Part shown: one piece after another, positions 8,698-17,957 of the stretch
How positions within the stretch are numbered: position 1 is the first letter of the stretch
How the letters are laid out: the number at the start of each line of letters is the position of its first letter
Origin: Hymenobacter negativus
GTDB taxonomy: Bacteria > Bacteroidota > Bacteroidia > Cytophagales > Hymenobacteraceae
NCBI RefSeq assembly: GCF_017571495.1
Contig: NZ_JAGETZ010000012.1
Coordinates: forward strand, 175,950-239,949
DNA: 64,000 nucleotides
Direction of reading: 5' to 3'
The notes under the pieces: generated by a model
The model's input: only the letters and a program-made list of their open reading frames with translations
The model's database searches: none
Told to the model about the DNA's origin: nothing
Made by a program: the position numbers and the translations under genes

Positions 8698-10989
8698 ATG
8701 GCTTTCGACCTGGAAATGATTCGCTCGGTGTATGCCGGCATGGGTTCCCGCATCGAGGCGGCCCGCGCCGCCGTGGCACGCCCGCTTACGCTCACCGAGA
8801 AAATTCTCTACGCTCACCTCTACGGTGGCGAAGTAAAGCAGGCTTATGAGCGCGGCGTTTCTTACGTCGATTTCGCCCCCGACCGCGTGGCCATGCAGGA
8901 CGCCACCGCCCAAATGGCTCTGCTGCAGTTCATGCAGGCCGGTAAAGCCACCGCTGCCGTGCCCAGCACCGTGCATTGCGACCACCTGATTCAAGCTAAA
9001 GACGGCGCTACCGAAGATTTGGCCGAAGCCAACACCGAAAACAAAGAGGTGTACGACTTCCTGGCCTCGGTTTCTAATAAATACGGCATCGGCTTCTGGA
9101 AGCCCGGCGCCGGCATCATTCACCAAGTGGTGCTCGAAAACTACGCCTTCCCCGGCGGCATGATGATTGGCACCGACTCGCACACCCCCAACGCGGGCGG
9201 CCTGGGCATGATTGCCATCGGCGTAGGTGGCGCGGATGCCGTGGACGTGATGGCCGGCATGGCCTGGGAGCTGAAGTTCCCGAAGGTGATTGGCGTGAAG
9301 CTGACCGGCAAGATGAACGGTTGGACTTCGGCTAAAGACGTGATTCTGCGCGTGGCCGGCATCCTGACTGTGAAAGGCGGCACCGGCGCCATTGTGGAAT
9401 ACTTCGGTGAAGGTGCCGAGAGTCTGAGCGCCACCGGCAAAGGCACCATCTGTAACATGGGCGCTGAAATTGGTGCCACGACGTCGGTATTTGCTTACGA
9501 CGAGAAGATGGGCGACTACCTGCGCGGCACCGGCCGGGCCGAAATCGCCGAGGGTGCTGCCGCTATCCGCCAGCACCTGCGCGCCGACGACGAGGTATAC
9601 GCTCAGCCCGAGAAGTACTTCGACCAGCTCATCGAAATCGACCTGAATACCCTGGAGCCCTACGTGAACGGTCCGTTCACGCCGGACGCCGCCTGGCCCA
9701 TCTCGCAGTTTGCTGCGGCTGTGAAAGAGCACGGCTGGCCCGAGAAGCTGGAAGTGGGCCTGATTGGCTCGTGCACCAACTCGAGCTACGAGGACATTAC
9801 CCGCGCTGCCAGCATTGCCAAGCAAGCCGTTGACAAAGGCCTGACGGTGAACGCCGAGTTCACCATCACGCCCGGTTCGGAGCTAGTGCGCTACACGGTA
9901 GCCCGTGACGGCCTCCTCGACACCTTTGCCGACATGGGCGGCGTGGTGCTGGCCAACGCCTGCGGTCCGTGCATCGGTCAGTGGGCCCGCCACACCGACG
10001 ACCCCAAGCGCAAGAACTCCATCATCACGAGCTTCAACCGCAACTTTGCCAAGCGCAACGATGGCAACCCGAACACCCACGCTTTCGTGGCCTCGCCCGA
10101 AATCGTGACGGCCTTCGCTATTGCCGGCGACCTGACCTTCAACCCCCTCACCGATACCCTGCAAGGCACCAACGGCCCCGTGAAGCTCGACGAGCCCCAG
10201 GGCGTGGAGATGCCTCCCCGCGGTTTCGCCGTGGAGGATGCCGGCTTCCAGGCACCTGCCGCCGATGGCAGCACGGTGCAAGTACTGGTGAATCCGACCT
10301 CGGACCGCTTGGAGCTCTTGGAGCCCTTCAAGGCTTGGGAAGGCACCGACCTTATGGGCCTGCGCCTGCTTATCAAAGCCCAAGGCAAGTGCACCACCGA
10401 CCACATTTCGATGGCCGGACCGTGGCTGAAATACCGCGGCCACCTGGACAACATTTCGAACAACATGCTCATCGGGGCTACCAACGCCTTTAATGGCGAG
10501 GCCAACTCGGTACGCAACTTCGCCGTGCAGGGCGACGGCTATACCACCGTGCCGCAGTCGGCCCGCTCGTACAAGAGCCTGGGCATCGGCACCGTGGTAA
10601 TTGGCGATGAAAACTACGGCGAAGGCTCGTCGCGCGAGCACGCCGCTATGGAGCCCCGCCACCTTGGCGTGCGCGCCGTGATTGTGAAGAGCTTCGCCCG
10701 CATCCACGAAACCAACTTGAAGAAGCAGGGCATGCTCGGCCTCACCTTCGCCAACAAGGCCGACTACGACCTGATTGAGGAAGGCGATACCATCGACATC
10801 CTAGGCCTGACCACCTTCACGCCCGGTCAGCCCCTGCAGGCCCGCCTGCACCACGCCGACGGCGACACCGACCTCATCACCCTCAACCACACCTACAACG
10901 AGGGCCAGATTGAGTGGTTTAAAGCCGGCTCGGCCCTGAACCTGATTCGCATGAAGGAAGCCAGCGGTGCCAACCTCTCGCAGAAATAA
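8698..10989 (+). CDS. acn: aconitate hydratase (mitochondrial type)
   Basis: A 763-aa aconitase that interconverts citrate and isocitrate in the TCA cycle. Three cysteines ligate the [4Fe-4S] cluster: one in GSCTNSSYED (about residue 360) and two in ANACGPCIGQW (about 422 and 425). The substrate-binding words GTDSHTPNAGG (near 160) and GEGSSREHAA (near 643, swivel domain) are intact. Length and start (MAFDLEMIRSVYAGM) fit the eukaryote-mitochondrial-like aconitases common in Bacteroidota, not E. coli AcnA or AcnB. It is a single gene with its own promoter at 8661 and a hairpin terminator. Confidence 0.96.
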   Translation: MAFDLEMIRSVYAGMGSRIEAARAAVARPLTLTEKILYAHLYGGEVKQAYERGVSYVDFAPDRVAMQDATAQMALLQFMQAGKATAAVPSTVHCDHLIQAKDGATEDLAEANTENKEVYDFLASVSNKYGIGFWKPGAGIIHQVVLENYAFPGGMMIGTDSHTPNAGGLGMIAIGVGGADAVDVMAGMAWELKFPKVIGVKLTGKMNGWTSAKDVILRVAGILTVKGGTGAIVEYFGEGAESLSATGKGTICNMGAEIGATTSVFAYDEKMGDYLRGTGRAEIAEGAAAIRQHLRADDEVYAQPEKYFDQLIEIDLNTLEPYVNGPFTPDAAWPISQFAAAVKEHGWPEKLEVGLIGSCTNSSYEDITRAASIAKQAVDKGLTVNAEFTITPGSELVRYTVARDGLLDTFADMGGVVLANACGPCIGQWARHTDDPKRKNSIITSFNRNFAKRNDGNPNTHAFVASPEIVTAFAIAGDLTFNPLTDTLQGTNGPVKLDEPQGVEMPPRGFAVEDAGFQAPAADGSTVQVLVNPTSDRLELLEPFKAWEGTDLMGLRLLIKAQGKCTTDHISMAGPWLKYRGHLDNISNNMLIGATNAFNGEANSVRNFAVQGDGYTTVPQSARSYKSLGIGTVVIGDENYGEGSSREHAAMEPRHLGVRAVIVKSFARIHETNLKKQGMLGLTFANKADYDLIEEGDTIDILGLTTFTPGQPLQARLHHADGDTDLITLNHTYNEGQIEWFKAGSALNLIRMKEASGANLSQK

Positions 10990-11017
10990 GCAAGTAGCAC
11001 TAGCCGCTTAAGCAACA

Positions 11018-11050
11018 ACGGCCGCCTCGGGAAACCGGGGCGGCCGTTTT
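11018..11050 (+). terminator. rho-independent terminator after aconitase
   Basis: AACGGCCGCC and GGCGGCCGTT form a 10-bp GC-rich stem, followed by TTTGGTT. It lies 28 nt after the aconitase stop. Confidence 0.85.
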
Positions 11051-11133
11051 GGTTACATTAGAGCGGAATTAAGCAGTTAAATGTGCTACCTACTTGTCGA
11101 TGGTGTTCTATTATCCTATCTTCTACACAGGCA

Positions 11134-11838
11134 ATGAAATTTAAGATACCCCTGCTTGTGTGCATGCTGGTCACCGGATTGTCTTTTGCGCAGTTTACGC
11201 ACCGCAATACAGGCGAAAGTGTGTCAGTGGGCGACTACAACAAAGGGGCCTTGCGGAATGGGTACCTACTACCCCGCAGCGGTAAGAATTTCCAATGCTA
11301 TAGTTGGTTCAGCTATTACGTGCTTGGGCGGGAGTATACGAATTCGCGGGTATACCACACGGTGCTGGCGACCTATCAGGCAATGGAAGAGAGATGCCCG
11401 GGGCGAACATTTATCTATATGGAAAGCGCCCGGCGCAAAGGTGGCCGGCCTTTTCCGCACCGTACCCACCAGAACGGATTGAGTATTGATTTTATGAGCC
11501 CCCTGGTACAGCACCACCAGCCTAAATATTACAATGGATTGGGGTTGTTTCGGTATTTATTGAGTTTTGATAGCACGGGCAAGTCAACACTGAACTCAGC
11601 AGTTAATATAGACTTTGAAGTACTGGCAACTCACTTGCTGTTGTTAGAGAAAAATGCCCGAAAAAACGGGTTAATGATTAGCAAAGTGATTTTGAAAATT
11701 GAGTTGAAAGACGAATTATTTGCGACTGAATCCGGAAAAAAGCTGAAGGCGAGTGGTATATATTTTGCCCAGAATTTAACACCGGTATTAAATAAAGCTC
11801 ATGATGACCATTACCATGTAGATTTTAAACTGCTTTGA
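11134..11838 (+). CDS. MepA-like (LAS-type) murein endopeptidase, secreted
   Basis: A 234-aa secreted protein with a signal peptide (MKFKIPLLVCMLVTGLSFAQ). The zinc-site pattern of penicillin-insensitive murein endopeptidases is visible: HRTHQNGLSIDFM (His and Asp ligands, like HxxHQTGLDVD) at about residues 109-121 and HDDHYHVDF at the C-terminus (about 222-230). This supports a LAS-fold peptidase cutting peptidoglycan cross-links in the periplasm. The 3' half is AT-richer than the neighbours. The frame is open from 11083, but the ATG at 11134 begins the signal peptide. An uncharacterised peptidase of the same fold is the main alternative. Confidence 0.75.
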   Translation: MKFKIPLLVCMLVTGLSFAQFTHRNTGESVSVGDYNKGALRNGYLLPRSGKNFQCYSWFSYYVLGREYTNSRVYHTVLATYQAMEERCPGRTFIYMESARRKGGRPFPHRTHQNGLSIDFMSPLVQHHQPKYYNGLGLFRYLLSFDSTGKSTLNSAVNIDFEVLATHLLLLEKNARKNGLMISKVILKIELKDELFATESGKKLKASGIYFAQNLTPVLNKAHDDHYHVDFKLL

Positions 11839-11873
11839 TGAGGTATTTGTGCGGTTAATCTAATTTATTGGTT

Positions 11874-12240
11874 GTGAAAGCATTCCTTTTGTTATCAGTA
11901 TTGCTTCAATTTGGGTATTTGGCCGCTGCCCAGCCCGCCGTTCCCTACGGCCACTTCCTCTAGGCACTACCAACTGGTGCGTGGCGTGAAGCTGTACTAC
12001 GAAAGGGGCCGCCGCTGCTCCTGATTCACGGCAACGGCGACAACATCTCGGCCTGGCGAAGAGCATAGCCTATTTTGCCCAGTGCTACCACGTCATTGCT
12101 GTGAATAGCCACGCCCAAGGCAGTGACGTGGTAGCGCCGGTGACGCGCTGAGCTTCGAGATGATGGCCGTTGACTTTGCTGGTCTGCTCACGAGTTTGCG
12201 GACGACCTGTGATGCCTCGTGATTTTGGAATCCCAAGCCT
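11874..12240 (+). pseudogene. decayed alpha/beta hydrolase
   Basis: Successive frames read a signal-like KAFLLLSVLLQFGYLAAA, then YQLVRGVKLYYE, then PLLLIHGNGDNISAW, then IAYFAQCYHVIAVNSHAQG and finally LSFEMMAVDFAGLLTSL. These are, in order, the N-terminal half of a secreted alpha/beta hydrolase of the kind common in this phylum (GIKLYYE...LLLHGNGG...FAQHYHVIAVDSRAQGKS...). At least four frame changes or stops separate them. The expected GWSDGG nucleophile region and everything after it are missing, and the first codon now reads GTG. It is therefore a dead, 3'-truncated gene lying between the peptidase and the MORN-repeat gene. Confidence 0.75.
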
Positions 12241-12334
12241 CTAGCGACCGGGCGAATATAGCGCCCTGATTGGTCGGCTGCTGTGGTTGAGGTGGTTAAT
12301 TTGCCGAAAAAAGCACGAAAGAAAAATCTGGTCG

Positions 12335-13282
12335 ATGAAATGGAATAGTAAGCGGCTTGGGTGGCTGGTGGTGCTGGCGCAGTTGCCGGTACTGCAAGCC
12401 CTGGCACAGGAAGAAATTGAACGGGTGCAGCAGAAAAACGAAGCGGGGCAAATAGAGGAATTCGGCGTATTGAAAGCCGATAAAGCTGTTCGGCAAGGTC
12501 CTTATATTCGGTACCGAATGAGCGGCCCGATGACGGGCGTGGTGTACGAAGCCGGCACGTACGAGCACGGCCTGAAGCAGGGCGAATGGCGTAGCTTTTC
12601 GGAGCAGCAGGCCACCAACCGACTGGTGAGCCGGGGCACCTACCTGGCCGGCGTGCCGGCGGGCCCGTGGGTATATTACCACGAGAGCGGGGCCGCGCCC
12701 GTCCGAAAAATGGTGTTCGACCCCGGGCGCCTTGGAACTTCTTTCATCATCGCCTCCGACGATACCACTGCCACGGTCCAAGCCAAGGGTTTTTGCCTGG
12801 ATGGCGCACGTGCCGGCCTGTGGAAATACTACGATGCCAAAGGCAAGCTGGTGCAGGCCATCAACCATTCGGCCAGTCCGGCCCAACTGCTGTACTGGCA
12901 GCCTGCCACCGGCCCAGCGGTGAGTGGCGCGCTGGTTCAGGCCAACCACGGCGTGCTCTACGTGGGCGGTAAGGAGCAGCTGCAGCGTGACCTGGCCGGG
13001 GCGTTTGATGTGGAGTTCTGGCGAACCTCCGGCAAAACGGCTGATACCGGGGTCGTATTTTCGGTGGATAGTACCGGGCGGCAAACCGGCATCGGCCTGA
13101 CTACTAAAACCGTTCCTACCAAATACGAGCAGCAGGTGCTGATGCAGCTAGGGAAGGTTCCGACCCTGTGGTTACCCCGTGTGAGCAACGGCCATGCTAG
13201 CGCAGCAAGTTACTTTGTGCTGATAAACAGTGTTATTACCGATGCTGCTAAAACGCTGACTGTAGAATCTTTTGGTGAATAA
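12335..13282 (+). CDS. secreted MORN/YwqK-like repeat protein with TonB-C-like tail (paralogue A)
   Basis: A 315-aa exported protein with an N-terminal signal peptide ending near ALAQEE. The middle contains MORN/YwqK-like repeats: YEHGLKQGEWRSFSE, GTYLAGVPAGPWVYYHESG and ARAGLWKYYDAKGKLV. The last third (VVFSVDSTGRQTGIGL to the end) resembles the C-terminal fold of TonB-like proteins. Function is unknown. It is 36-40% similar by eye to the protein encoded at 13835-14770, with the same domain order and the shared phrases FxVLKADxxVRQGPYIRYR and LLYVGGK, so the two are diverged tandem duplicates. The ATG at 12335 begins the signal peptide. Confidence 0.75.
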   Translation: MKWNSKRLGWLVVLAQLPVLQALAQEEIERVQQKNEAGQIEEFGVLKADKAVRQGPYIRYRMSGPMTGVVYEAGTYEHGLKQGEWRSFSEQQATNRLVSRGTYLAGVPAGPWVYYHESGAAPVRKMVFDPGRLGTSFIIASDDTTATVQAKGFCLDGARAGLWKYYDAKGKLVQAINHSASPAQLLYWQPATGPAVSGALVQANHGVLYVGGKEQLQRDLAGAFDVEFWRTSGKTADTGVVFSVDSTGRQTGIGLTTKTVPTKYEQQVLMQLGKVPTLWLPRVSNGHASAASYFVLINSVITDAAKTLTVESFGE

Positions 13283-13417
13283 GTAGCCTTCTGGTTATGG
13301 CACGGTCCCGGTCCGACACTGGAAGCGGCCGACCGGGACCGTGTGACCAGCCTGCCGTAGCTACAGCGCATATCATCTGTTACACGAAAGCATAGAACAT
13401 GTTGGGATGTAACATAT

Positions 13418-13425
13418 TATGTTTG
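13418..13425 (+). promoter_or_regulatory. -7 element upstream of the cupin gene
   Basis: TATGTTTG is a perfect TAnnTTTG. It lies 37 nt before the ATG at 13463 but only 4 nt before the alternative ATG at 13430, which favours the downstream start. Confidence 0.6.
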
Positions 13426-13462
13426 AGGTATGGATTTATGGAGCTCCTCCCAGCTAACAGGA

Positions 13463-13807
13463 ATGAAAATCTCTACTCAAACGGCTGAACACTACATCTG
13501 GGGCAATGCCTGCGACGGTTGGCACTTATTGCGTAGCGACTCACTGAGTGTCATTCAGGAGCGCATGCCGCCGGGCACAGCCGAGCAGCGGCATTTTCAT
13601 GAACGGGCGCAGCAGGTATTTTTTATTCTGGCAGGGGAAGCTACGTTTGAGGTGGGGGAGCAGTCGGTGCGCGTAGCAGCACAGGAGAGCCTGCACATTG
13701 TGCCCGGTATACCGCATCGCATCGCCAATTATGGGCCGCTGGACCTACACTTTCTGGTGATTTCGGAGCCGAAAGCGCACGGCGACAGGGTGAACGAGGC
13801 CAGCTAA
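13463..13807 (+). CDS. cupin-domain protein
   Basis: A 114-aa single-domain cupin. The two cupin motifs are visible: motif 1 around QRHFHERAQQVFFILAGEA (metal-binding His and Glu) and motif 2 around HIVPGIPHRIANYGP. The small mannose-isomerase-like barrel probably binds a metal and a sugar-like or small-molecule ligand. Substrate is unknown. The start at 13463 (MKISTQTAE) fits both the cupin length and the promoter at 13418. It sits between two tandem MORN/YwqK-like paralogues, 27 nt upstream of the second. Confidence 0.82.
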   Translation: MKISTQTAEHYIWGNACDGWHLLRSDSLSVIQERMPPGTAEQRHFHERAQQVFFILAGEATFEVGEQSVRVAAQESLHIVPGIPHRIANYGPLDLHFLVISEPKAHGDRVNEAS

Positions 13808-13834
13808 CTTTTATTAGAATACGATACTGACCAC

Positions 13835-14770
13835 ATGAAATGGTACATCCATTTAATTGGGCTGCTGCTCCTGAATGTGGCCGCAAAAGCGCAGCCCCAA
13901 ACCGAGAAGGTGTTGCAGCAAGGCACTGCCGGCGTGGTAGAGGAGTTCAGTGTGCTGAAAGCTGACCACACCGTACGGCAAGGGCCCTACATCCGGTACC
14001 GGCCACTGGGTGGGCGCACGGGTGTGGCAGTATTTGAGGCCGGCAATTACGAAAATGGCTTGAAAGAAGGGGAATGGCGGTGCTTTTCGGAGGATTACCC
14101 GTGGAATAAGCTGCTAAGCAAAGGCAGCTACCACGCCGGTCTGCCCGACGGTTTGTGGCAGTATTATCACTGCGCTTGGACGAAAAGACGTGGCTTGGAA
14201 GAGGCAGCTCCCAATGGCCGAAAGACCAAGGCTGGATACGTGGTTTCGGTCGTCGATACTTCAGCCGTTTTGCAGGCTAAAGGCATGAATTACGCTGGGA
14301 TGAAGGCCGGGGTATGGGTGTATTATGATGCCCAAAACAACATCATTCAAAAAATAAATGAGTCGACCCGCCAGCTGCTGTACTGGCACCAAGGCACACA
14401 AGAGCCCGTGGTTGGCCAAGCCCTGGCTGAGAACCACCCACTGCTCTACGTAGGTGGGAAATATCAGCTGCGCGACGCCATTCACCACCATATTGAAGCC
14501 TTTGCGCTGCTAAAGCATTACCAGATAGGCAGCGCTAACTTCGTGTTTTCAGTAGATTCGACGGGCCAGCAGACCCACCTTGGGCTGGGCGTGAATATAT
14601 TGCCCAATGCATTCGAAGAATTTATTTTATCGGGATTGCGGAACCTCAAGACTACTTGGCTGCCGCAAGTGGTAGCCGGCCAGCCCGTAGCCGCCGAGTA
14701 CCGGGTGCGAATAAGCATTCAGGAGAAAAACGAAAACGGACGGATGACAGTTGACATGCTAGGCGATTGA
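13835..14770 (+). CDS. secreted MORN/YwqK-like repeat protein with TonB-C-like tail (paralogue B)
   Basis: A 311-aa exported protein with signal peptide MKWYIHLIGLLLLNVAAKAQ. The repeats are YENGLKEGEWRCFSE, GSYHAGLPDGLWQYYH and AGMKAGVWVYYDAQNNII. The TonB-C-like end contains FVFSVDSTGQQTHLGL and NLKTTWLPQVVAGQPV. It is the tandem paralogue of the protein at 12335-13282. No function can be assigned; YwqK-like repeats are known in antitoxin or immunity proteins, but this exported architecture argues for an envelope role. It follows the cupin gene by 27 nt and may share its transcript. Confidence 0.75.
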   Translation: MKWYIHLIGLLLLNVAAKAQPQTEKVLQQGTAGVVEEFSVLKADHTVRQGPYIRYRPLGGRTGVAVFEAGNYENGLKEGEWRCFSEDYPWNKLLSKGSYHAGLPDGLWQYYHCAWTKRRGLEEAAPNGRKTKAGYVVSVVDTSAVLQAKGMNYAGMKAGVWVYYDAQNNIIQKINESTRQLLYWHQGTQEPVVGQALAENHPLLYVGGKYQLRDAIHHHIEAFALLKHYQIGSANFVFSVDSTGQQTHLGLGVNILPNAFEEFILSGLRNLKTTWLPQVVAGQPVAAEYRVRISIQEKNENGRMTVDMLGD

Positions 14771-14808
14771 GATTGTGGAGCCATGGCGGGCCGGTCTACT
14801 CCACAGCA

Positions 14809-15555
14809 CTAATCCGTCAACCGCTTCACGTCTTCGGCCGCGGCAAAGTGGCGCAGGCGGTAGCAGTTCATGGCTGTATCGCCGAGCTGTTCGATGAGCT
14901 TGTAGTTGGCCACGGCGCCCACGGCCGCCCCGATGACGGGCACGAGCTGGGCCATTTTGGCGAGGTCGATGTAGTCGCGGTATTCCTGCTGGAAGGTGCG
15001 CCAGTCGAACTCGTCCGGGTTCAGGGGCAGGGTGAGGCGGTAGGCGTCCCAGTGGGCCAGGCGGCGGTAGGTGATGTTGCGGGTGTGCTGGCTGCTGAAG
15101 GTGAGCTGGAAGACGTAGAGCAGGTACAGCCGCTCGGTGTAATCGTGCACGTCGTAGCCGTAGAGGGCCGCCATGTCGAACAACATCTTGATTTTGAGTC
15201 CCAGTAGGATGGGGAAGTCGGCCAGCCCGAGCAGAAAGCCGCCTGCACCGGTTACGGCGCCTTCAGCCGTAGCCATGGTGCGGTAGTCGCGGATGCGGAT
15301 GCGGGCTTCGACCTCGCGGGTAGCGAAAGGAGCGTTGGCCAGGGGCTTGCTGGTGGTGTACTTGGAGCCAAAGAGTACGCCACGCACCATCTGCTTGATG
15401 GTGGCCGTGATGGCCTGATGGAGCCTTTCGGGCAGAAAAGCATTGAGGCGGACCTGCACGCGGTGGGCAAAATTATTCAGCCGTGAGGGCGGTAGCTGCA
15501 TGCGGTGCTGCCAGTCCTGGAGCTCGGTAAAAGCTTGCTGTTCCTCAGAAGACAT
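14809..15555 (-). CDS. EcsC family protein
   Basis: A 248-aa protein of the EcsC family, recognised from the central block AEGAVTGAGGFLLGLADFPILLGLKIKM (residues about 110-137) and the C-terminal VPVIGAAVGAVANYKLIEQLGD (about 205-226). Both are glycine-rich, moderately hydrophobic helices typical of the family. EcsC accompanies an ABC transporter in Bacillus, but its biochemical role is unknown and no transporter is adjacent here. The start at 15555 is preceded by a TAGCTTCG -7-like element at 15581-15588 on the same strand. Confidence 0.8.
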   Translation of the reverse strand: MSSEEQQAFTELQDWQHRMQLPPSRLNNFAHRVQVRLNAFLPERLHQAITATIKQMVRGVLFGSKYTTSKPLANAPFATREVEARIRIRDYRTMATAEGAVTGAGGFLLGLADFPILLGLKIKMLFDMAALYGYDVHDYTERLYLLYVFQLTFSSQHTRNITYRRLAHWDAYRLTLPLNPDEFDWRTFQQEYRDYIDLAKMAQLVPVIGAAVGAVANYKLIEQLGDTAMNCYRLRHFAAAEDVKRLTD

Positions 15556-15691
15556 GTAGGGGCGGAGGGCGGATGAGCCGCGAAGCTACGAGGATTCGTC
15601 GGGCAGTATACCTTCGTCCTCAAGCCTGCCGCAGCCTGCTAAGCGTGGCCCTCGCGCGTAGCCGGCTGTCTATCTGAACGAGTAACTGCCC

Positions 15692-16369
15692 ATGGAGCCC
15701 CCACAATTGCTGGCCGCCACCCTCATTGCCAACCGCAAGCGCCGGGGGCTGTCCCAGGAAGAATTGGCGGAGGCCGCCGGACTTAGCCTGCGTACGGTGC
15801 AGCGGCTTGAGAAGGGCGAGAGCCTGCCGCGTGGCTTCACGCTGCAAGCCCTGGCCACGGCCCTTGAGCTGCCCGTAGAAGCACTTACTTCTGTGGCTGC
15901 TGAAGCCGCGCCGCAACCCGCACCGCCTACTGCTCCCGAACCAATACTCCCGGAACCCACTGCTTCGACGCCTGTGCTGCCCGCTGCGGCGGCTCCGGAT
16001 GATGGTACACCCGCCTACGTAGCCCTGATGTACCTGTCGGCGTTCAGCTACATCCTTCTGCCGGGGGCCAACATCGTGCTGCCGCTGCTGATGCGCTACC
16101 ACCGGCGGCAGGTGCCCGAAATTCAGGAAGCTGGCAGCCGGCTGCTCAACTTCGAGCTGGTCTGGACGCTGGTGACCTATGGCGGCTACGGCCTGTTGCT
16201 GGCCACCCAGATTATCCTCATCATGTATTTCCAGATTGTCATCGTGCTGGCGCCGCTGGTGTTTCTGTTCACCCTCAATCTGCTGCACGCGCCCTTGCTG
16301 CTGCTGGGCGCGTGGCGGGCGCGGCAGGGGCGGTACACGGGCTACCCGGTGGGGCTGCGCCTGTTTTAG
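15692..16369 (+). CDS. HTH (XRE) protein with C-terminal DUF4870 membrane domain
   Basis: A 225-aa protein. Residues 8-65 are an XRE-type helix-turn-helix (LSQEELAEAAGLSLRTVQRLEKGESLP). A Pro/Ala-rich linker follows to about 105. The C-terminal half has three or four hydrophobic segments (ALMYLSAFSYILLPGANIVLP, ELVWTLVTYGGYGLLLATQ, VIVLAPLVFLFTLNLLHAP) of the DUF4870 type. It is probably a membrane-tethered regulator; targets are unknown. The ATG at 15692 starts the HTH directly. Confidence 0.82.
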   Translation: MEPPQLLAATLIANRKRRGLSQEELAEAAGLSLRTVQRLEKGESLPRGFTLQALATALELPVEALTSVAAEAAPQPAPPTAPEPILPEPTASTPVLPAAAAPDDGTPAYVALMYLSAFSYILLPGANIVLPLLMRYHRRQVPEIQEAGSRLLNFELVWTLVTYGGYGLLLATQIILIMYFQIVIVLAPLVFLFTLNLLHAPLLLLGAWRARQGRYTGYPVGLRLF

Positions 16370-16538
16370 ACTACGCCGAAACGGGTTGAAAAGTGCGTTT
16401 TCACTTATCTGAGGGCAATTGTCATAGAAATGTCGCCGCAATGTCGCCCATTGGTGGTTGGTGGTCGGTCCGTCGGCGGCTCACCTTTGTAGCACCTCGC
16501 CGGCCTATCCGGCGGCCTTTCACCAAGCCAGTCATGCT

Positions 16539-17936
16539 ATGAAAAAGTGGGTGTTGTTGCTGCTTCTTGGGTTCACCTCCGCGCGGGTTTTTGCACAGGC
16601 TCCGTTCGCGCGCACCTTGGTGCAGCTCCAGGAATACCAAGGCCTGTACGAGTACGAGAACCGGGCCACGCTGCAAATGGCCGCTTCCCCGCGCGACCTC
16701 GTGCTGTATGCCATTATTGCCGATGCCCGCTACGCTCTGCACGCCGTGGGCCCGGATAGCTTTGCGGATGGCAGCAACAATGCCGTGCAGTTTCAGCGCG
16801 ATGCCAGCGGCAAGGTTATTTCCTACACGCTCAAGCAGCAGGTGTACCGGCGGCTGAAAGGCAACCTGAACCTTCCGCCGCAGATGTGGTCGCCGCGTCC
16901 GCTGGCGGCCGGCCAGCCCTTCGTGTACCGCTATACGGCACCGCCCAAAACCACCGACGGCCTGCCCGTGGGCACCCTCCAAAACACCGGCCTCGACCCG
17001 GCGCTGCTGGCCACGATGGTGACAAAGATTGTGGACGGCAGCCTGCCCAACATCCACAGCGTGCTCGTCCTCCAGAACGGGCGGCTGGTGTTTGAGGAAT
17101 ATTTCTATGAGTACGACCGTGAGACGCTGCACTCGCAGCGCTCAGCTACGAAGAGCGTCATTTCGGCCCTCACCGGCATCGCCATTGAGCAGGGCTTCAT
17201 CAAGAGTGTGCAGGAGCCCGTGGCGGCGTACTTTCCGGAATATAAGCTGCGCAACGACTCGCCGGAAAAGCAGCGCATCAGCATCGAAAACATGCTGGCC
17301 AACCAGAGTGGCCTCGACTGTGACATCGCCAACGAGCAGTCGGTGGGCAACGAAACCACCATGGACCATTCCCCGGACTGGGTCAAATACACCCTCGACC
17401 TGCCCCTGAGCGACCACCCCGGCGGCAAGGGCATGTATTGCTCGGGCAATCCGATAACCGTGGGCCGCATCATCGAGAAGCAGGCTCGCCAGCCACTGCC
17501 GGATTTTGCCCGCCAGGTGCTGTTTGGTCCGCTGGGAATCAAAAACTTTGATTGGCGCTTTCAGCCCGATTCGACCAGCGCTGACACGTATTGCCAGCTG
17601 TCGCTCCGCCCGCGCGACATGGCCAAATTCGGCCTGCTCTACCTTAACCAGGGCCAGTGGCAGGGCCAGCAGTTGGTGCCAGCGGCGTGGGTTAGCGCCT
17701 CGCTCGCCCAGCATTCCGTGGTGCAGGGCGTAAGCTACGGCTACCTCTGGTGGCTGAAATACCTGGACGTGGCCGGCCGGCGCTACCACGGTGCCATGGC
17801 GCAGGGCAACGGCGGCCAGCGCATTTCGGTGTGGCCCGAGCAGAAGCTCGTAGTAATCGTAACGGGCGGCAATTTCAACCAGCAGTCGCCTTCTGATGAG
17901 ATGATTGGCAAGTACGTGCTGGCGGCGTTTAAGTAG
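16539..17936 (+). CDS. secreted serine hydrolase, beta-lactamase/CubicO family
   Basis: A 465-aa exported protein with signal peptide MKKWVLLLLLGFTSARVFAQ. The N-terminal ~140 residues form a separate small domain. The C-terminal domain carries the penicillin-binding fold motifs: SATK (SxxK nucleophile) in QRSATKSVISALTG, a Tyr in GMYCSGNPITVG at the YxN position, and HGAMAQGNGGQRISV for the third motif. Likely an esterase, peptidase or beta-lactamase-like enzyme acting in the periplasm; the substrate is unknown. The ATG at 16539 is chosen because the signal peptide starts there. Confidence 0.87.
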   Translation: MKKWVLLLLLGFTSARVFAQAPFARTLVQLQEYQGLYEYENRATLQMAASPRDLVLYAIIADARYALHAVGPDSFADGSNNAVQFQRDASGKVISYTLKQQVYRRLKGNLNLPPQMWSPRPLAAGQPFVYRYTAPPKTTDGLPVGTLQNTGLDPALLATMVTKIVDGSLPNIHSVLVLQNGRLVFEEYFYEYDRETLHSQRSATKSVISALTGIAIEQGFIKSVQEPVAAYFPEYKLRNDSPEKQRISIENMLANQSGLDCDIANEQSVGNETTMDHSPDWVKYTLDLPLSDHPGGKGMYCSGNPITVGRIIEKQARQPLPDFARQVLFGPLGIKNFDWRFQPDSTSADTYCQLSLRPRDMAKFGLLYLNQGQWQGQQLVPAAWVSASLAQHSVVQGVSYGYLWWLKYLDVAGRRYHGAMAQGNGGQRISVWPEQKLVVIVTGGNFNQQSPSDEMIGKYVLAAFK

Positions 17937-17957
17937 TCAACGGGCTTTTGCGGCTTC

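Noticed and set aside
8608..9825. A 405-codon open frame on the minus strand opposite the aconitase gene
   Set aside because: It mirrors the codon pattern of the certain aconitase gene (His/Val/Ala-rich shadow protein) and shows no domain or promoter.
14767..15207. A 146-codon plus-strand frame opposite the EcsC gene
   Set aside because: It is a shadow of the certain EcsC coding sequence, with a His/Val/Gly-rich composition.
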